A stretch of DNA of 64,000 bases from JABJAG01 sp965222215 (GTDB lineage: Bacteria; Pseudomonadota; Alphaproteobacteria; UBA6615), in contig OZ244931.1 in assembly GCA_965222215.1 (NCBI GenBank), positions 558,001 to 622,000 of the forward strand, in the 5' to 3' direction. Both the position numbers and the translations under genes were made by a program. Under the pieces are notes generated by a model. It worked only from the letters and a program-made list of their open reading frames with translations, was not told where the DNA came from and searched no databases. Positions 24,246 to 32,325 of this stretch are shown here, in pieces (the stretch's first letter is position 1; every line of letters begins with the position of its first letter).

Positions 24246-26405
24246 ATGATGGCGCAAATCCTCGGTCTGAGACGCATTGCCGCGATTCTCGTCGCATTTC
24301 AGGCCTTTTTATGGCCGGTGGGCGCGATGGCGGACGCCGCGACCGACTGGATCGACGGTCCGAAGGCGGATGTGCGGCTGATTTCGGCGACGACCGCTGT
24401 CGGCGATCTTCAGACCATACCTTTGGGAGTCGAGGTTCGTCTCGACGACGGCTGGAAGACCTACTGGCGCTCGCCGGGCGATGCCGGCATCCCGCCCCAT
24501 GTGGAATGGGAAGGCAGCCACAACCTCGCCGACGCCGATTTCGGATGGCCCGCGCCGGTCCGGTTCAACTACTACGACCTCGAGACCTTCGGTTACGAGA
24601 AAGGCGTGGTCTTCCCGATCAGGGCGCAGGTCGCCAGCATCGGCGATGCCGTGAACCTGCGGGCTCGCGTCGACCTGTTGGTCTGCGATGACGTCTGCAT
24701 CCCGCATACGTTCAACGCATCCCTCGACCTGCCGGCGGGCGAAGCGGCGCCAAGCGATTACGCGAACCTGATCGACCGCTACATGAACCAGGTGCCGGGC
24801 GACGGTTCACGCGCTGGTCTCAGCTTCGAGGGCGCCGATGTTTCCGGCAGCCCGGCCAAGCCGCTGATCCGTGCCGCGTTCCGTGGGGATACTCCGTTCC
24901 AGGCACCGGATCTGCTGGTCGAGGGACACGAGGATGCGATTTTCTCGAACCCCAGCTTCGAGTTCCACGACGGGGGCCGGCTGGTGCTCGCTTCGGTCGG
25001 GGCGGAGGATGTGTTTGGCGAGGGCGCGGCTGTCGACCTGGACAGCGAACCGCTAACACTGACCCTGATTGACGGGCAGCGCAGCATCGAAACCCGCGCG
25101 ACGCCCACGCCGGACGGCCTCGCGGCCATCGATGCCGGCGGGCTGGATTTCGCCACCCTGATTTCGATCATGGGCCTGGCACTGATCGGCGGCCTGATTC
25201 TGAACCTCATGCCGTGCGTGCTGCCAGTCATCTCGATCAAACTGTTGTCGGTGGTGAGCCATGGCGGCGGCGACCCGAAAGAAGTCCGCCTGGGGTTCCT
25301 GGCCACGACTGCAGGCATCGTCGTTTCCTTTCTCGCGTTGGCCAGCCTGGCTGTCGGCGTGAAATCGGCGGGACTGGCTGTCGGCTGGGGTATCCAGTTC
25401 CAGCAGCCGCTGTTCGTGGTGGCACTGGTGGTGATCCTCACCCTGTTTGCCGCAAACATGTGGGGCCTGTTCGAGGTACGCCTTCCTGGCAAGATCTCCG
25501 ACGCGGCCGTGTCGGCCGGCAACAGCAGTTCGCTCAGCGGACAATTCTTCCAGGGCGCGTTCGCAACCATTCTGGCGACACCCTGCACCGCGCCGTTCCT
25601 GGGCACGTCGATCGGGTTTGCCCTGAGCCGGGGCCCTGTCGAGATTTATGCGATCTTTGCTGCCCTGGGCGTGGGCATGGCGCTGCCGTTTATCCTCGTC
25701 GCCCTGTTTCCCGGGCTGGCAACGAAGCTACCCAGGCCCGGACCCTGGATGAACACCCTGAAGAAAGTCCTGTCGCTGGCGCTGATCGCGACGGCGGTGT
25801 GGTTGCTCACGGTGATGGCTGTCCAGATCTCCGTCGAGGCGGCGGTTATTGTCGGGATCCTGATGGCGGGCATTTTCGCGATGTTCGCGATCAAGGTGCG
25901 TAAACCATCGAACGAGGGCAGCCCGGCGCTGCTGACCGCCGTTGCCGTGGCTGTGCTGTTTGCCTTCCTGGTACCCGCAGCGCTACCTGCACTCGGGATC
26001 GGTTCACGTGACGGTACATCGGTCGCTGCACGCGACACGGCATGGCGGCCATTCGATCAGGCGGCGATCCCGGCGCTGGTTGCGGAAGGCAAGGTCGTGT
26101 TTGTCGATGTGACCGCCGACTGGTGCATCACCTGTCAGGTGAACAAGAAACGCGTGCTTGATACCGCGGATATCATCGATGCTTTCGAACGCGGCGAAGT
26201 CGTGCGCATGCGTGCGGACTGGACCCGGCCGAGCGATGTGATCGCGCGCTATCTGGCTTCCTTCAACCGGTTCGGTATCCCTTTCAACGTGGTCTACGGC
26301 CCCGATGCGCCGCAGGGGGTCGTGCTGCCTGAACTGCTTTCTGACGATTCCGTGTTCGACGGCCTTGTCGCAGCTGGCGTCACGAACACAGTCGCTTCGC
26401 GCTGA
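24246..26405 (+). CDS. DsbD/ScsB-like transmembrane thiol-disulfide reductase
   Basis: The 719-residue protein has a signal peptide (about 1-30), a periplasmic N-terminal domain with a CDDVC pair near residue 147, eight membrane helices and a C-terminal thioredoxin domain. Membrane cysteines sit in NLMPCVLPVISIK (about 323) and ATPCTAPFLG (about 445), and the thioredoxin site is WCITC near 625. It passes reducing power from cytoplasmic thioredoxin across the membrane. The large N-terminal domain is closer to ScsB than to classical DsbD. Two adjacent ATGs (24246, 24249) are possible starts. Confidence 0.9.
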   Translation: MMAQILGLRRIAAILVAFQAFLWPVGAMADAATDWIDGPKADVRLISATTAVGDLQTIPLGVEVRLDDGWKTYWRSPGDAGIPPHVEWEGSHNLADADFGWPAPVRFNYYDLETFGYEKGVVFPIRAQVASIGDAVNLRARVDLLVCDDVCIPHTFNASLDLPAGEAAPSDYANLIDRYMNQVPGDGSRAGLSFEGADVSGSPAKPLIRAAFRGDTPFQAPDLLVEGHEDAIFSNPSFEFHDGGRLVLASVGAEDVFGEGAAVDLDSEPLTLTLIDGQRSIETRATPTPDGLAAIDAGGLDFATLISIMGLALIGGLILNLMPCVLPVISIKLLSVVSHGGGDPKEVRLGFLATTAGIVVSFLALASLAVGVKSAGLAVGWGIQFQQPLFVVALVVILTLFAANMWGLFEVRLPGKISDAAVSAGNSSSLSGQFFQGAFATILATPCTAPFLGTSIGFALSRGPVEIYAIFAALGVGMALPFILVALFPGLATKLPRPGPWMNTLKKVLSLALIATAVWLLTVMAVQISVEAAVIVGILMAGIFAMFAIKVRKPSNEGSPALLTAVAVAVLFAFLVPAALPALGIGSRDGTSVAARDTAWRPFDQAAIPALVAEGKVVFVDVTADWCITCQVNKKRVLDTADIIDAFERGEVVRMRADWTRPSDVIARYLASFNRFGIPFNVVYGPDAPQGVVLPELLSDDSVFDGLVAAGVTNTVASR

Positions 26406-26428
26406 CCCTGATCGGGTGACGACGGACT

Positions 26429-26446
26429 GGAATCTCTGCTGATTCC
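26429..26446. promoter_or_regulatory. inverted repeat containing two GANTC sites, upstream of peroxiredoxin
   Basis: GGAATC and GATTCC form a perfect 6-6-6 inverted repeat 54 bases before the peroxiredoxin start. Each arm contains a GANTC site, the target of CcrM. A third GANTC (26495-26499) directly abuts the start codon. The repeat could be an operator, and methylation could influence it. Confidence 0.35.
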
Positions 26447-26499
26447 GTCTATGTTCCTGTCCTGAAGATCAATTCAAAACCCGTTCGAGGAGGGGAATC

Positions 26500-26982
26500 A
26501 TGGCGATCAGTTCAGGTGAAAAAATTCCGTCGGGGGCGCTTGCCCACAAAACTGCAGATGGCATCGACCAGGTCTCGACCGAAGACCTGTTCAGCGGCAA
26601 GAAGGTGGTGCTGTTCTCCGTGCCCGGTGCATTCACCCCGACCTGCTCGGCCCAGCATCTGCCGGGCTTCGTCCAGATGGCCGATGAGATCAAGGCCAAG
26701 GGTGTCGACACCATCGCCTGCATGGCCGTGAACGACCCGTTCGTCATGGAGGCCTGGGGCAAGGACCAGAGTGTGGGTGATAAAGTGATGATGCTGGCCG
26801 ACGGCTCGGCGGCATTCACGAAGGAGATTGGTATGGAACTCGACCTTGTTGACCGAGGCCTGGGCGTGCGCAGCCAGCGATTTGCAATGATCGTAAACGA
26901 CGGCACCGTGGAGGAGGTCCTCCTCGACGAGGCCGGTGCATTCGAAGCGAGTTCCGCCGAGAGTGTGCTCAGCCGCCTTTAG
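26500..26982 (+). CDS. peroxiredoxin, Prx5/AhpE-like thiol peroxidase
   Basis: The 160-residue cytoplasmic peroxidase reduces hydrogen peroxide and organic hydroperoxides. The peroxidatic cysteine is Cys49 in VPGAFTPTCS and a possible resolving cysteine is Cys74 in TIACMAVNDP. This is the Prx5 subfamily, usually reduced by glutathione/glutaredoxin or thioredoxin. A GAGGAGGGG ribosome site lies directly upstream. It is monocistronic and ends in a strong terminator. Confidence 0.95.
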   Translation: MAISSGEKIPSGALAHKTADGIDQVSTEDLFSGKKVVLFSVPGAFTPTCSAQHLPGFVQMADEIKAKGVDTIACMAVNDPFVMEAWGKDQSVGDKVMMLADGSAAFTKEIGMELDLVDRGLGVRSQRFAMIVNDGTVEEVLLDEAGAFEASSAESVLSRL

Positions 26983-27004
26983 GAAGAAAACACGTTGATA
27001 CGAA

Positions 27005-27028
27005 ACGGGGGCTTCGGCCCCCGTTTTT
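27005..27028 (+). terminator. intrinsic terminator of the peroxiredoxin gene
   Basis: An 8-bp stem (ACGGGGGC with its complement) is closed by a stable TTCG tetraloop and followed by a T5 run. It lies 22 bases after the peroxiredoxin stop, between convergent genes. Confidence 0.9.
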
Positions 27029-27054
27029 CGTTTCGGTACGAGAAGAGAAGCGCT

Positions 27055-27489
27055 TTACCTCTGTTCCTCGACCCCGCGCCGGGCGAGCTCATCGGCGCGT
27101 TCGTTTTCCGGGTGGCCAGCGTGACCTTTCACCCAATGCCAGGAAATGTCGTGCGGCTTCATCGCCGCCTGCAGGCGTTGCCACAGGTCGACATTCTTGA
27201 CGGGCTTCTTCGCGGCCGTTTTCCAGCCGTTGCGTTCCCAGTTGTGAATCCATTTGGTGATCCCGTCCTTCACGTAGGTGGAATCGGTGTGCAGGTCGAC
27301 CTGAGTGGGTCCCTTGAGGGCCTCGAGCGCGGAGATGGCCGCCATGAGTTCCATGCGGTTGTTTGTCGTTTCCGGCTCGCCGCCCCACATTTCCTTTTCG
27401 TGCTCGCCCGCGCGCAGGATCGCCCCCCAGCCGCCGGGGCCGGGGTTGCCGGAACACGCCCCGTCCGTGAAAATTTCGGCGCTCGCCAT
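27055..27489 (-). CDS. rnhA: ribonuclease HI
   Basis: The 144-residue endonuclease cuts the RNA strand of RNA-DNA hybrids. The first catalytic aspartate is in FTDGACSGNPGPGGWG, the glutamate in NNRMELMAAISALE, the second aspartate in HTDSTYVKDGI and the last in NERADELARRG. It is the third gene of the ispH-thrB-rnhA operon, five bases after thrB. Confidence 0.97.
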   Translation of the reverse strand: MASAEIFTDGACSGNPGPGGWGAILRAGEHEKEMWGGEPETTNNRMELMAAISALEALKGPTQVDLHTDSTYVKDGITKWIHNWERNGWKTAAKKPVKNVDLWQRLQAAMKPHDISWHWVKGHAGHPENERADELARRGVEEQR

Positions 27490-27494
27490 TGCGT

Positions 27495-28493
27495 CTATCC
27501 GTTCACATCTTCAAAGGAAATGCCGTAGGCCTCGGGCCCGTCGACCTGCTGGTGAAAGCGCAGGCGATCGAGGAACTGGCGTGGGTCTTTCGGCCGCACG
27601 TATGCGCTGTCGTCATGATTGAGCCAGTCGTAGAGCCGCGTCAGCGTAAAACGAAGCGCCGCACCGCGTGCCAGAGCCGGCAGGGCAACGTATTCCGCGT
27701 GCGCCAGGCCGCGTACGCCGGCATAGCCGCGCAGCAGTGCGCGGGCCTTGGTGACGTTGAGGCTCGCGTCGGATTCGAAGCACCAGGCGTTGAGGCAGAC
27801 GGCGAGGTCGTAGGCGAGTGCGTCGTTGCAGGCGAAATAGAAGTCGATCAGGCCCGACAGGCGTTCGCCGAGGAAAAACACGTTGTCCGGAAACAGGTCG
27901 GCGTGAATCACCCCCTGGGGCAGGCCGGATGGCCAGTCTGCGGCGATGAAGTCCAGTTCGTCGACGATCAGTTGCGACAGCCCCGGCACGACCTCGTCCG
28001 CCCGGTCCCGCGTGCTGGCCACGAGATCCTGCCAGCTTGCCAACGCCATCGTGTTTTCGCGATGGCCGTCGAAACTGGCGCCGGCGGCATGTAGGTCGGC
28101 CATCGTCGCACCGAGCGCCCCGCAATGACGCGTCGTGATCTTGCGGGGCCACATCCCCGACAGGAAAGAAATGATCGCGGCGGGGCGACCGCAGAGTTCA
28201 CGCAGAGCCTCTCCGTCGCGTCCGTGGATCGGCGTGGGGCACGAGATCCCGTTTTTCGCCAGATGATCCATCAGGCCCAGGAAGTAGGGCAGGTCCTCGC
28301 GACGGACCCGCTTTTCGTAGAGCGTCAGGATAAAACTTTCCGGCGCAGCCTCCGGTGAGCGTACCGTTTGCAGGAGATAGTTGGAGTTCTCCACCCCTTC
28401 GGCGATGCCCTTCACGGACACCACATCGCCGATATCGTAGTCGGCGAGGAACGCGCGCAACTCATCGTCGGAGACTTCGGTGTAGACTGCCAT
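27495..28493 (-). CDS. thrB: homoserine kinase, aminoglycoside-phosphotransferase-fold type
   Basis: The 332-residue enzyme phosphorylates homoserine ahead of threonine synthase. It belongs to the APH/choline-kinase fold type of ThrB rather than the GHMP kinases. Visible are GIAEGVENSNYLLQT at the start, the catalytic loop GVIHADLFPDNVFFL and the metal-binding LIDFYFACND. It lies between ispH and rnhA, six bases after ispH, an arrangement standard in alphaproteobacteria. Confidence 0.95.
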   Translation of the reverse strand: MAVYTEVSDDELRAFLADYDIGDVVSVKGIAEGVENSNYLLQTVRSPEAAPESFILTLYEKRVRREDLPYFLGLMDHLAKNGISCPTPIHGRDGEALRELCGRPAAIISFLSGMWPRKITTRHCGALGATMADLHAAGASFDGHRENTMALASWQDLVASTRDRADEVVPGLSQLIVDELDFIAADWPSGLPQGVIHADLFPDNVFFLGERLSGLIDFYFACNDALAYDLAVCLNAWCFESDASLNVTKARALLRGYAGVRGLAHAEYVALPALARGAALRFTLTRLYDWLNHDDSAYVRPKDPRQFLDRLRFHQQVDGPEAYGISFEDVNG

Positions 28494-28499
28494 TCGCGG

Positions 28500-29444
28500 T
28501 TATGCCGTCAGTGCGCGCGGGAGGTTGAAATGGACATCCTCCTCGCGGACCGTGACCTCCTCGATGGTCACGTCAAAGCGTTCGCGGCAGGTTTCGATAA
28601 ACTCCTCGACAAGAATTTCTGGCGCCGACGCACCTGCCGACAGACCCAGGGTGGCGCAGCCGGCAAACCGGTCCCAGTCCATTGCGTCTGCTCTGTCCAC
28701 CAGCGCGGCGTCCTTGCAGCCCGCGCGCAGTGCGACTTCGACAAGCCGGTTGGAGTTCGACGAGTTGGTCGATCCGATGACGATCATCGCCTCGCAGCGC
28801 GCGGCGATGGCCTTCACCGCGTCCTGTCGGTTCGTGGTGGCGTAGCAAATGTCTTCCGACCCCGGTTCGGAGATGTCCGGAAAGCGCGCGCGCAGCGCGG
28901 CGACAATCGCCGCCGTGTCGTCGACGGAAAGAGTCGTCTGGGTCACGTAGGACAAGGGCGTACCTTCGGCGATGTCGAGATTGGCGACGTCTTCCTCCGT
29001 CTCGACCAGGGTCATGGCGCCTTCAGGCAACTGCCCCATGGTGCCGATGACTTCCGGATGCCCCTCATGGCCGATCAGCAGAAGATGACGGCCGCTGCGC
29101 TGCTGGTGCTGCGCCTGGTTGTGAACCTTGCTGACCAGCGGGCAGGTGGCGTCGAGATAAAAGAGTTCACGGCGTTCGGCCTCGGCCGGTACGGATTTCG
29201 GGACTCCGTGGGCGGAGAAGATAACCTTGGCGCCTTCCGGAACCTCGTCGAGTTCCTCGACGAAGACTGCGCCCTTGGCTTCCAGGTCCTCGACCACGAA
29301 CCGGTTGTGCACGATCTCATGGCGGACATAGACCGGCCTGCCGTACTTTTCGAGTGCCAACTCGACGATCTGGATGGCCCGGTCAACACCCGCACAGAAG
29401 CCGCGCGGCTTGGACAGCAATATGGTCAGGGCTGGCTTCGTCAT
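28500..29444 (-). CDS. ispH: 4-hydroxy-3-methylbut-2-enyl diphosphate reductase
   Basis: The 314-residue iron-sulfur enzyme makes IPP and DMAPP in the last step of the MEP pathway. The three cluster cysteines are Cys17 (GFCAGV), Cys101 (ATCPLV) and Cys200 (DICYATTNRQ). The TNSSNSNRL substrate motif is present. The ATG at 29444 begins the conserved MTKPALTILLSKPRG. The open frame upstream to 29534 is not conserved in character. First gene of ispH-thrB-rnhA. The window also has ispE at 57.1 kb. Confidence 0.97.
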   Translation of the reverse strand: MTKPALTILLSKPRGFCAGVDRAIQIVELALEKYGRPVYVRHEIVHNRFVVEDLEAKGAVFVEELDEVPEGAKVIFSAHGVPKSVPAEAERRELFYLDATCPLVSKVHNQAQHQQRSGRHLLLIGHEGHPEVIGTMGQLPEGAMTLVETEEDVANLDIAEGTPLSYVTQTTLSVDDTAAIVAALRARFPDISEPGSEDICYATTNRQDAVKAIAARCEAMIVIGSTNSSNSNRLVEVALRAGCKDAALVDRADAMDWDRFAGCATLGLSAGASAPEILVEEFIETCRERFDVTIEEVTVREEDVHFNLPRALTA

Positions 29445-29619
29445 GCGCTCTTGCCGTTCACAGGGGGCGGATCGATTGTCGTGACCGGCCTTGTTCTCGC
29501 AACGCCGCTCTCGTAAGGTTTTCCGGCGGTTCACTACCGTAAGAACCTAATATCCCAGCGCTGACGCCCGGTGCAAGAACGGCGGGCTGGCCATAGTGTA
29601 TTCACGATCGGACAGTCCC

Positions 29620-29859
29620 ATGGCAGAATCGGAAATCGCCCAGAAAGAACCCATCGCCGTGGACGTGATCCCCGGCCGCAAATACTGGTGGTGTGTGTGC
29701 GGCAAGAGCAAGAAACAGCCTTTCTGCGACAGCGCCCACAAGGGCACCGATTTTCAGCCGGTCATGTTCGAAACCGACGAAGCCCAGACCATCTGGTTCT
29801 GCTGCTGCAAGCAGACCGGCGACCAACCGTTCTGCGACGGGACCCACAACTCTCTCTAG
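29620..29859 (+). CDS. small protein with two CDGSH iron-sulfur motifs
   Basis: The 79-residue protein has two complete CDGSH-type 2Fe-2S sites. The first uses Cys25, Cys27, Cys36 and His40 (PFCDSAH). The second uses Cys61, Cys63, Cys72 and His76 (PFCDGTH). Bacterial tandem CDGSH proteins are soluble redox or cluster-transfer proteins. The partner is unknown. The ATG at 29620 is preferred, but a GTG at 29596 would add eight residues. It is followed after 15 bases by a lipoprotein gene. Confidence 0.9.
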   Translation: MAESEIAQKEPIAVDVIPGRKYWWCVCGKSKKQPFCDSAHKGTDFQPVMFETDEAQTIWFCCCKQTGDQPFCDGTHNSL

Positions 29860-29874
29860 CCGGGTGCGCATCTC

Positions 29875-30429
29875 ATGAACCCCCGTATACCCGCCACGAA
29901 GGCCGCGGGCTTCGCGTTGTTGGCCTTGCTCGTCCTGGCCGCCTGTCAGCGCGGCCCGCAACCGCCGCCGCCGGAATGTCCGGCGATCGGGATCGTGCAG
30001 GACGCCGCGGAGCTGACCCTGTTCACCGAAGGGCCGGGGCGCGACCTGACCGACGTGACACTCGAAGCGAAGGTGGCTGAGTTCGGCGGGTTCTGCGATA
30101 CCGATATCGACGACGATGGTACCGGCCAGGTCAGCATCGATATGCAGGTGCTTTTCCAGGTCACGCGCGGCCCCGCGAGTGTGACTCGTTCGAACACCAT
30201 TTCATATTTCGTGGCGATCTCGGATCTGGAGGAAAACATCCTCGCGCGCGAGACGTTCGACATCGCGCTGGAGTTCGAGGGAAATCGAAACCGGCTTGCC
30301 GTTGTCGAAGAACTTCGCCAGCGAATACCTCTTCAAGCCGGCCAACGGGGTGAGGATTTCAAGGTGTTTATCGGCTTGCTCCTGAACGATGATCAGCTCC
30401 GGTACGAACGCCGGAAGCGGGCGCGATAA
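29875..30429 (+). CDS. predicted lipoprotein, unknown function
   Basis: The 184-residue protein begins with a lipoprotein signal peptide: hydrophobic FALLALLVLAAC with lipobox LAAC and lipidated Cys24, followed by a proline-rich spacer. The rest is predicted to be a beta-rich periplasmic domain (VSIDMQVLFQVTRGPASVTR) with a short C-terminal helical stretch. I do not recognise a named family. It starts 15 bases after the double CDGSH gene and is probably co-transcribed. Confidence 0.75.
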   Translation: MNPRIPATKAAGFALLALLVLAACQRGPQPPPPECPAIGIVQDAAELTLFTEGPGRDLTDVTLEAKVAEFGGFCDTDIDDDGTGQVSIDMQVLFQVTRGPASVTRSNTISYFVAISDLEENILARETFDIALEFEGNRNRLAVVEELRQRIPLQAGQRGEDFKVFIGLLLNDDQLRYERRKRAR

Positions 30430-30445
30430 TCCACAATCGGCTCGG

Positions 30446-30473
30446 TTGACTCTGTCCCCCGCTCGCCTAGTGT
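30446..30473 (+). promoter_or_regulatory. candidate promoter for the gcv operon
   Basis: TTGACT (30446-30451) and TAGTGT (30468-30473) are 16 bases apart and lie about 50 bases before the glycine riboswitch. The -35 hexamer overlaps a GACTC, a GANTC methylation site. Confidence 0.4.
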
Positions 30474-30520
30474 CGAACTAGCGGTGCGGCCCGAGTCGCG
30501 CCGGAAAACAGTTTTAAATG

Positions 30521-30732
30521 TCAGGAGACCCCAGCGGGAGAGATCGGCAAATTCCCGTGCCGGCGCCGAAGGAGCAACCGCCCCGGAAACTCTCAGGCAA
30601 CCAGGACCGCAAGGGGGATGACACTCTGGAAAGCAGGCGCGGCGGAATGTTGCCGCGTCTCACCGAAGGCGAAAGCCCGGCACCGCATTCGCGTCACCGG
30701 GTGAATCTCTCAGGTCCGAAGACAGGGTGGGG
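30521..30732 (+). promoter_or_regulatory. tandem glycine riboswitch
   Basis: Two consecutive glycine aptamers are visible. Aptamer 1 has GGGAGAG (30536-30542), GCCGAAGGAGCAA (30565-30577) and AAACTCTCAGG (30587-30597). Aptamer 2 begins ACTCTGGAAAGC (30623-30634), has CCGAAGGCGAAAGCC (30663-30677) and ATCTCTCAGG (30705-30714), and closes with GACAGGG. This matches the class that switches on glycine cleavage genes when glycine is abundant. It ends about 55 bases before gcvT. No clear terminator stem with a T-run follows, so control may act at translation of gcvT. Confidence 0.92.
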
Positions 30733-30786
30733 CAGGCGGCACGCAACGGGTGTGTCGCGGCCTATAGTTCGGACCGGGAGTACGTT

Positions 30787-31926
30787 ATGGGGGCAGCCGC
30801 CTCAACACCAGCCGACGCGGATCTCCGCAAAACGCCCCTGCACGATCTTCACGTCGAACGCGGTGGGCGCATGGTGCCGTTTGCGGGCTATGCCATGCCT
30901 GTCCAGTACCCCGACGGCATTATCGCCGAACACCAACATACCCGTACCTCGGCCGGCCTGTTCGACGTCTCCCATATGGGGCAGGCGATCCTGCGGGGAG
31001 ACGATGTGCTGGCGCTTTTCGAAAGCCTTGTGCCAGGCGATATCGCCGGCCTGGACGCAGGCCAGATGCGTTACACGCTCCTGCTGAACGATTCCGGCGG
31101 CATCCGCGATGACCTGATGGCGACGCGGATCGAGGACGGCGGTGCCGACGCGCTGTTCCTTGTCGTCAATGCGGCTTGCAAGGATGCGGATTTTGCCCAT
31201 ATCGCGGATGCGCTGGGTGGGCGTGCCGAACTGGAAATCCTGGCCGATCGCGCGCTGCTCGCGCTGCAAGGCCCGAAGGCGGAGGCGGCCCTGTCTGCTT
31301 TGGCCCCCGCCTGCCGGGATCTGGTGTTTCTCGAGGGCGCCGATATGCCGATCGACGGCCATGCGGCATTCGTCACCCGTTCCGGCTATACCGGCGAGGA
31401 CGGTTTTGAAATTTCCGTTCCCGAAAGTACCGCGGCGGCCCTCGCCGAGCGCTTGCTCGCCGATGACGGTGTGTCGCCGGTCGGTCTTGGCGCCCGCGAC
31501 TCGCTGCGACTGGAGGCCGGGCTGTGCCTGTACGGCCACGATATCGACGAGACGACGACACCGGTGGAAGCCGGCCTGACATGGGCTGTCGGCAAACGTC
31601 GACGCGAAGACGGCAACTTTCCCGGGGCGGAGGCTATTCTTGCCCAGATTTCCACTGGCCCTTTGCGAAAGCGCGTTGGGTTGCTGCCGGAGGGGCGTGC
31701 GCCGGTGCGCGAAGGCGCCGTGATCCGGGACGCGGCGGGCGAGATCGTGGGGACGGTGACCAGCGGCGGGTTTGCCCCGACGCTGGAACGGCCCGTGGCC
31801 ATGGGCTATGTGGCGACCCCCCATGCCGAGGTGGGAACCCGGGTCGAGATCGAGCTGAGAAACCGGACCGTGGCCGCCGAAGTGGCGGCGATGCCGTTCG
31901 TCCAACCGAATTACAAACGTGCCTAG
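30787..31926 (+). CDS. gcvT: aminomethyltransferase (glycine cleavage T protein)
   Basis: The 379-residue protein transfers the methylene group from the aminomethyl-lipoyl H protein to tetrahydrofolate and releases ammonia. Motifs include RMVPFAGYAMPVQY, LFDVSHMGQ, GYTGEDGFEISVP and LGARDSLRLEAGLCLYGHD. The ATG at 30787 has GGGAG six bases upstream. The open frame extends further upstream, but only into riboswitch sequence. First gene of gcvT-H-PA-PB. Confidence 0.96.
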   Translation: MGAAASTPADADLRKTPLHDLHVERGGRMVPFAGYAMPVQYPDGIIAEHQHTRTSAGLFDVSHMGQAILRGDDVLALFESLVPGDIAGLDAGQMRYTLLLNDSGGIRDDLMATRIEDGGADALFLVVNAACKDADFAHIADALGGRAELEILADRALLALQGPKAEAALSALAPACRDLVFLEGADMPIDGHAAFVTRSGYTGEDGFEISVPESTAAALAERLLADDGVSPVGLGARDSLRLEAGLCLYGHDIDETTTPVEAGLTWAVGKRRREDGNFPGAEAILAQISTGPLRKRVGLLPEGRAPVREGAVIRDAAGEIVGTVTSGGFAPTLERPVAMGYVATPHAEVGTRVEIELRNRTVAAEVAAMPFVQPNYKRA

Positions 31927-31946
31927 TTGACCAAGGAGAAGGTGCC

Positions 31947-32324
31947 ATGGCGGATCGTAAGTACACCGAGGACCATGAATGGGTCGAAGCCGACGGCGGG
32001 AATGGCGTGGTTGGCATTTCCGACTATGCGCAGGAGCAGTTGGGCGACGTGGTGTTTGTGGAATTGCCGGAGGTGGGTAAGGTTCTCGACCGCAGCGACG
32101 AGGTCGCCGTGGTTGAGTCGGTAAAGGCTGCTGCCGAAGTCTATGCCCCGGTGAGCGGCGAAATCGTCGAGGTGAACGAGGAGCTCAACGGCGACCCGTC
32201 CCTCGTGAATACAGACCCATTCGGTGACGGCTGGTTCGCCAAGCTGAAACTCTCCGATCCGGGCGAGCTCGACGAGCTTATGGACGAGGATGCCTACAAG
32301 AAGTTCGTCGAGGGCCTGAGCTGA
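31947..32324 (+). CDS. gcvH: glycine cleavage system H protein
   Basis: The 125-residue lipoyl carrier shuttles the aminomethyl intermediate between the P, T and L proteins. The lipoylated lysine is in VAVVESVKAAAEVYAP. YTEDHEWVE at the start and WFAKLKLSDP near the end are family features. An AAGGAGAAGG ribosome site precedes the ATG at 31947. Longer frames upstream overlap gcvT. It is followed one base later by gcvPA. Confidence 0.97.
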   Translation: MADRKYTEDHEWVEADGGNGVVGISDYAQEQLGDVVFVELPEVGKVLDRSDEVAVVESVKAAAEVYAPVSGEIVEVNEELNGDPSLVNTDPFGDGWFAKLKLSDPGELDELMDEDAYKKFVEGLS

Positions 32325-32325
32325 C

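Noticed and set aside
30518..31087. A 189-residue plus-strand open frame starting before gcvT
   Set aside because: Its first part is the glycine riboswitch and the rest overlaps gcvT in another frame.
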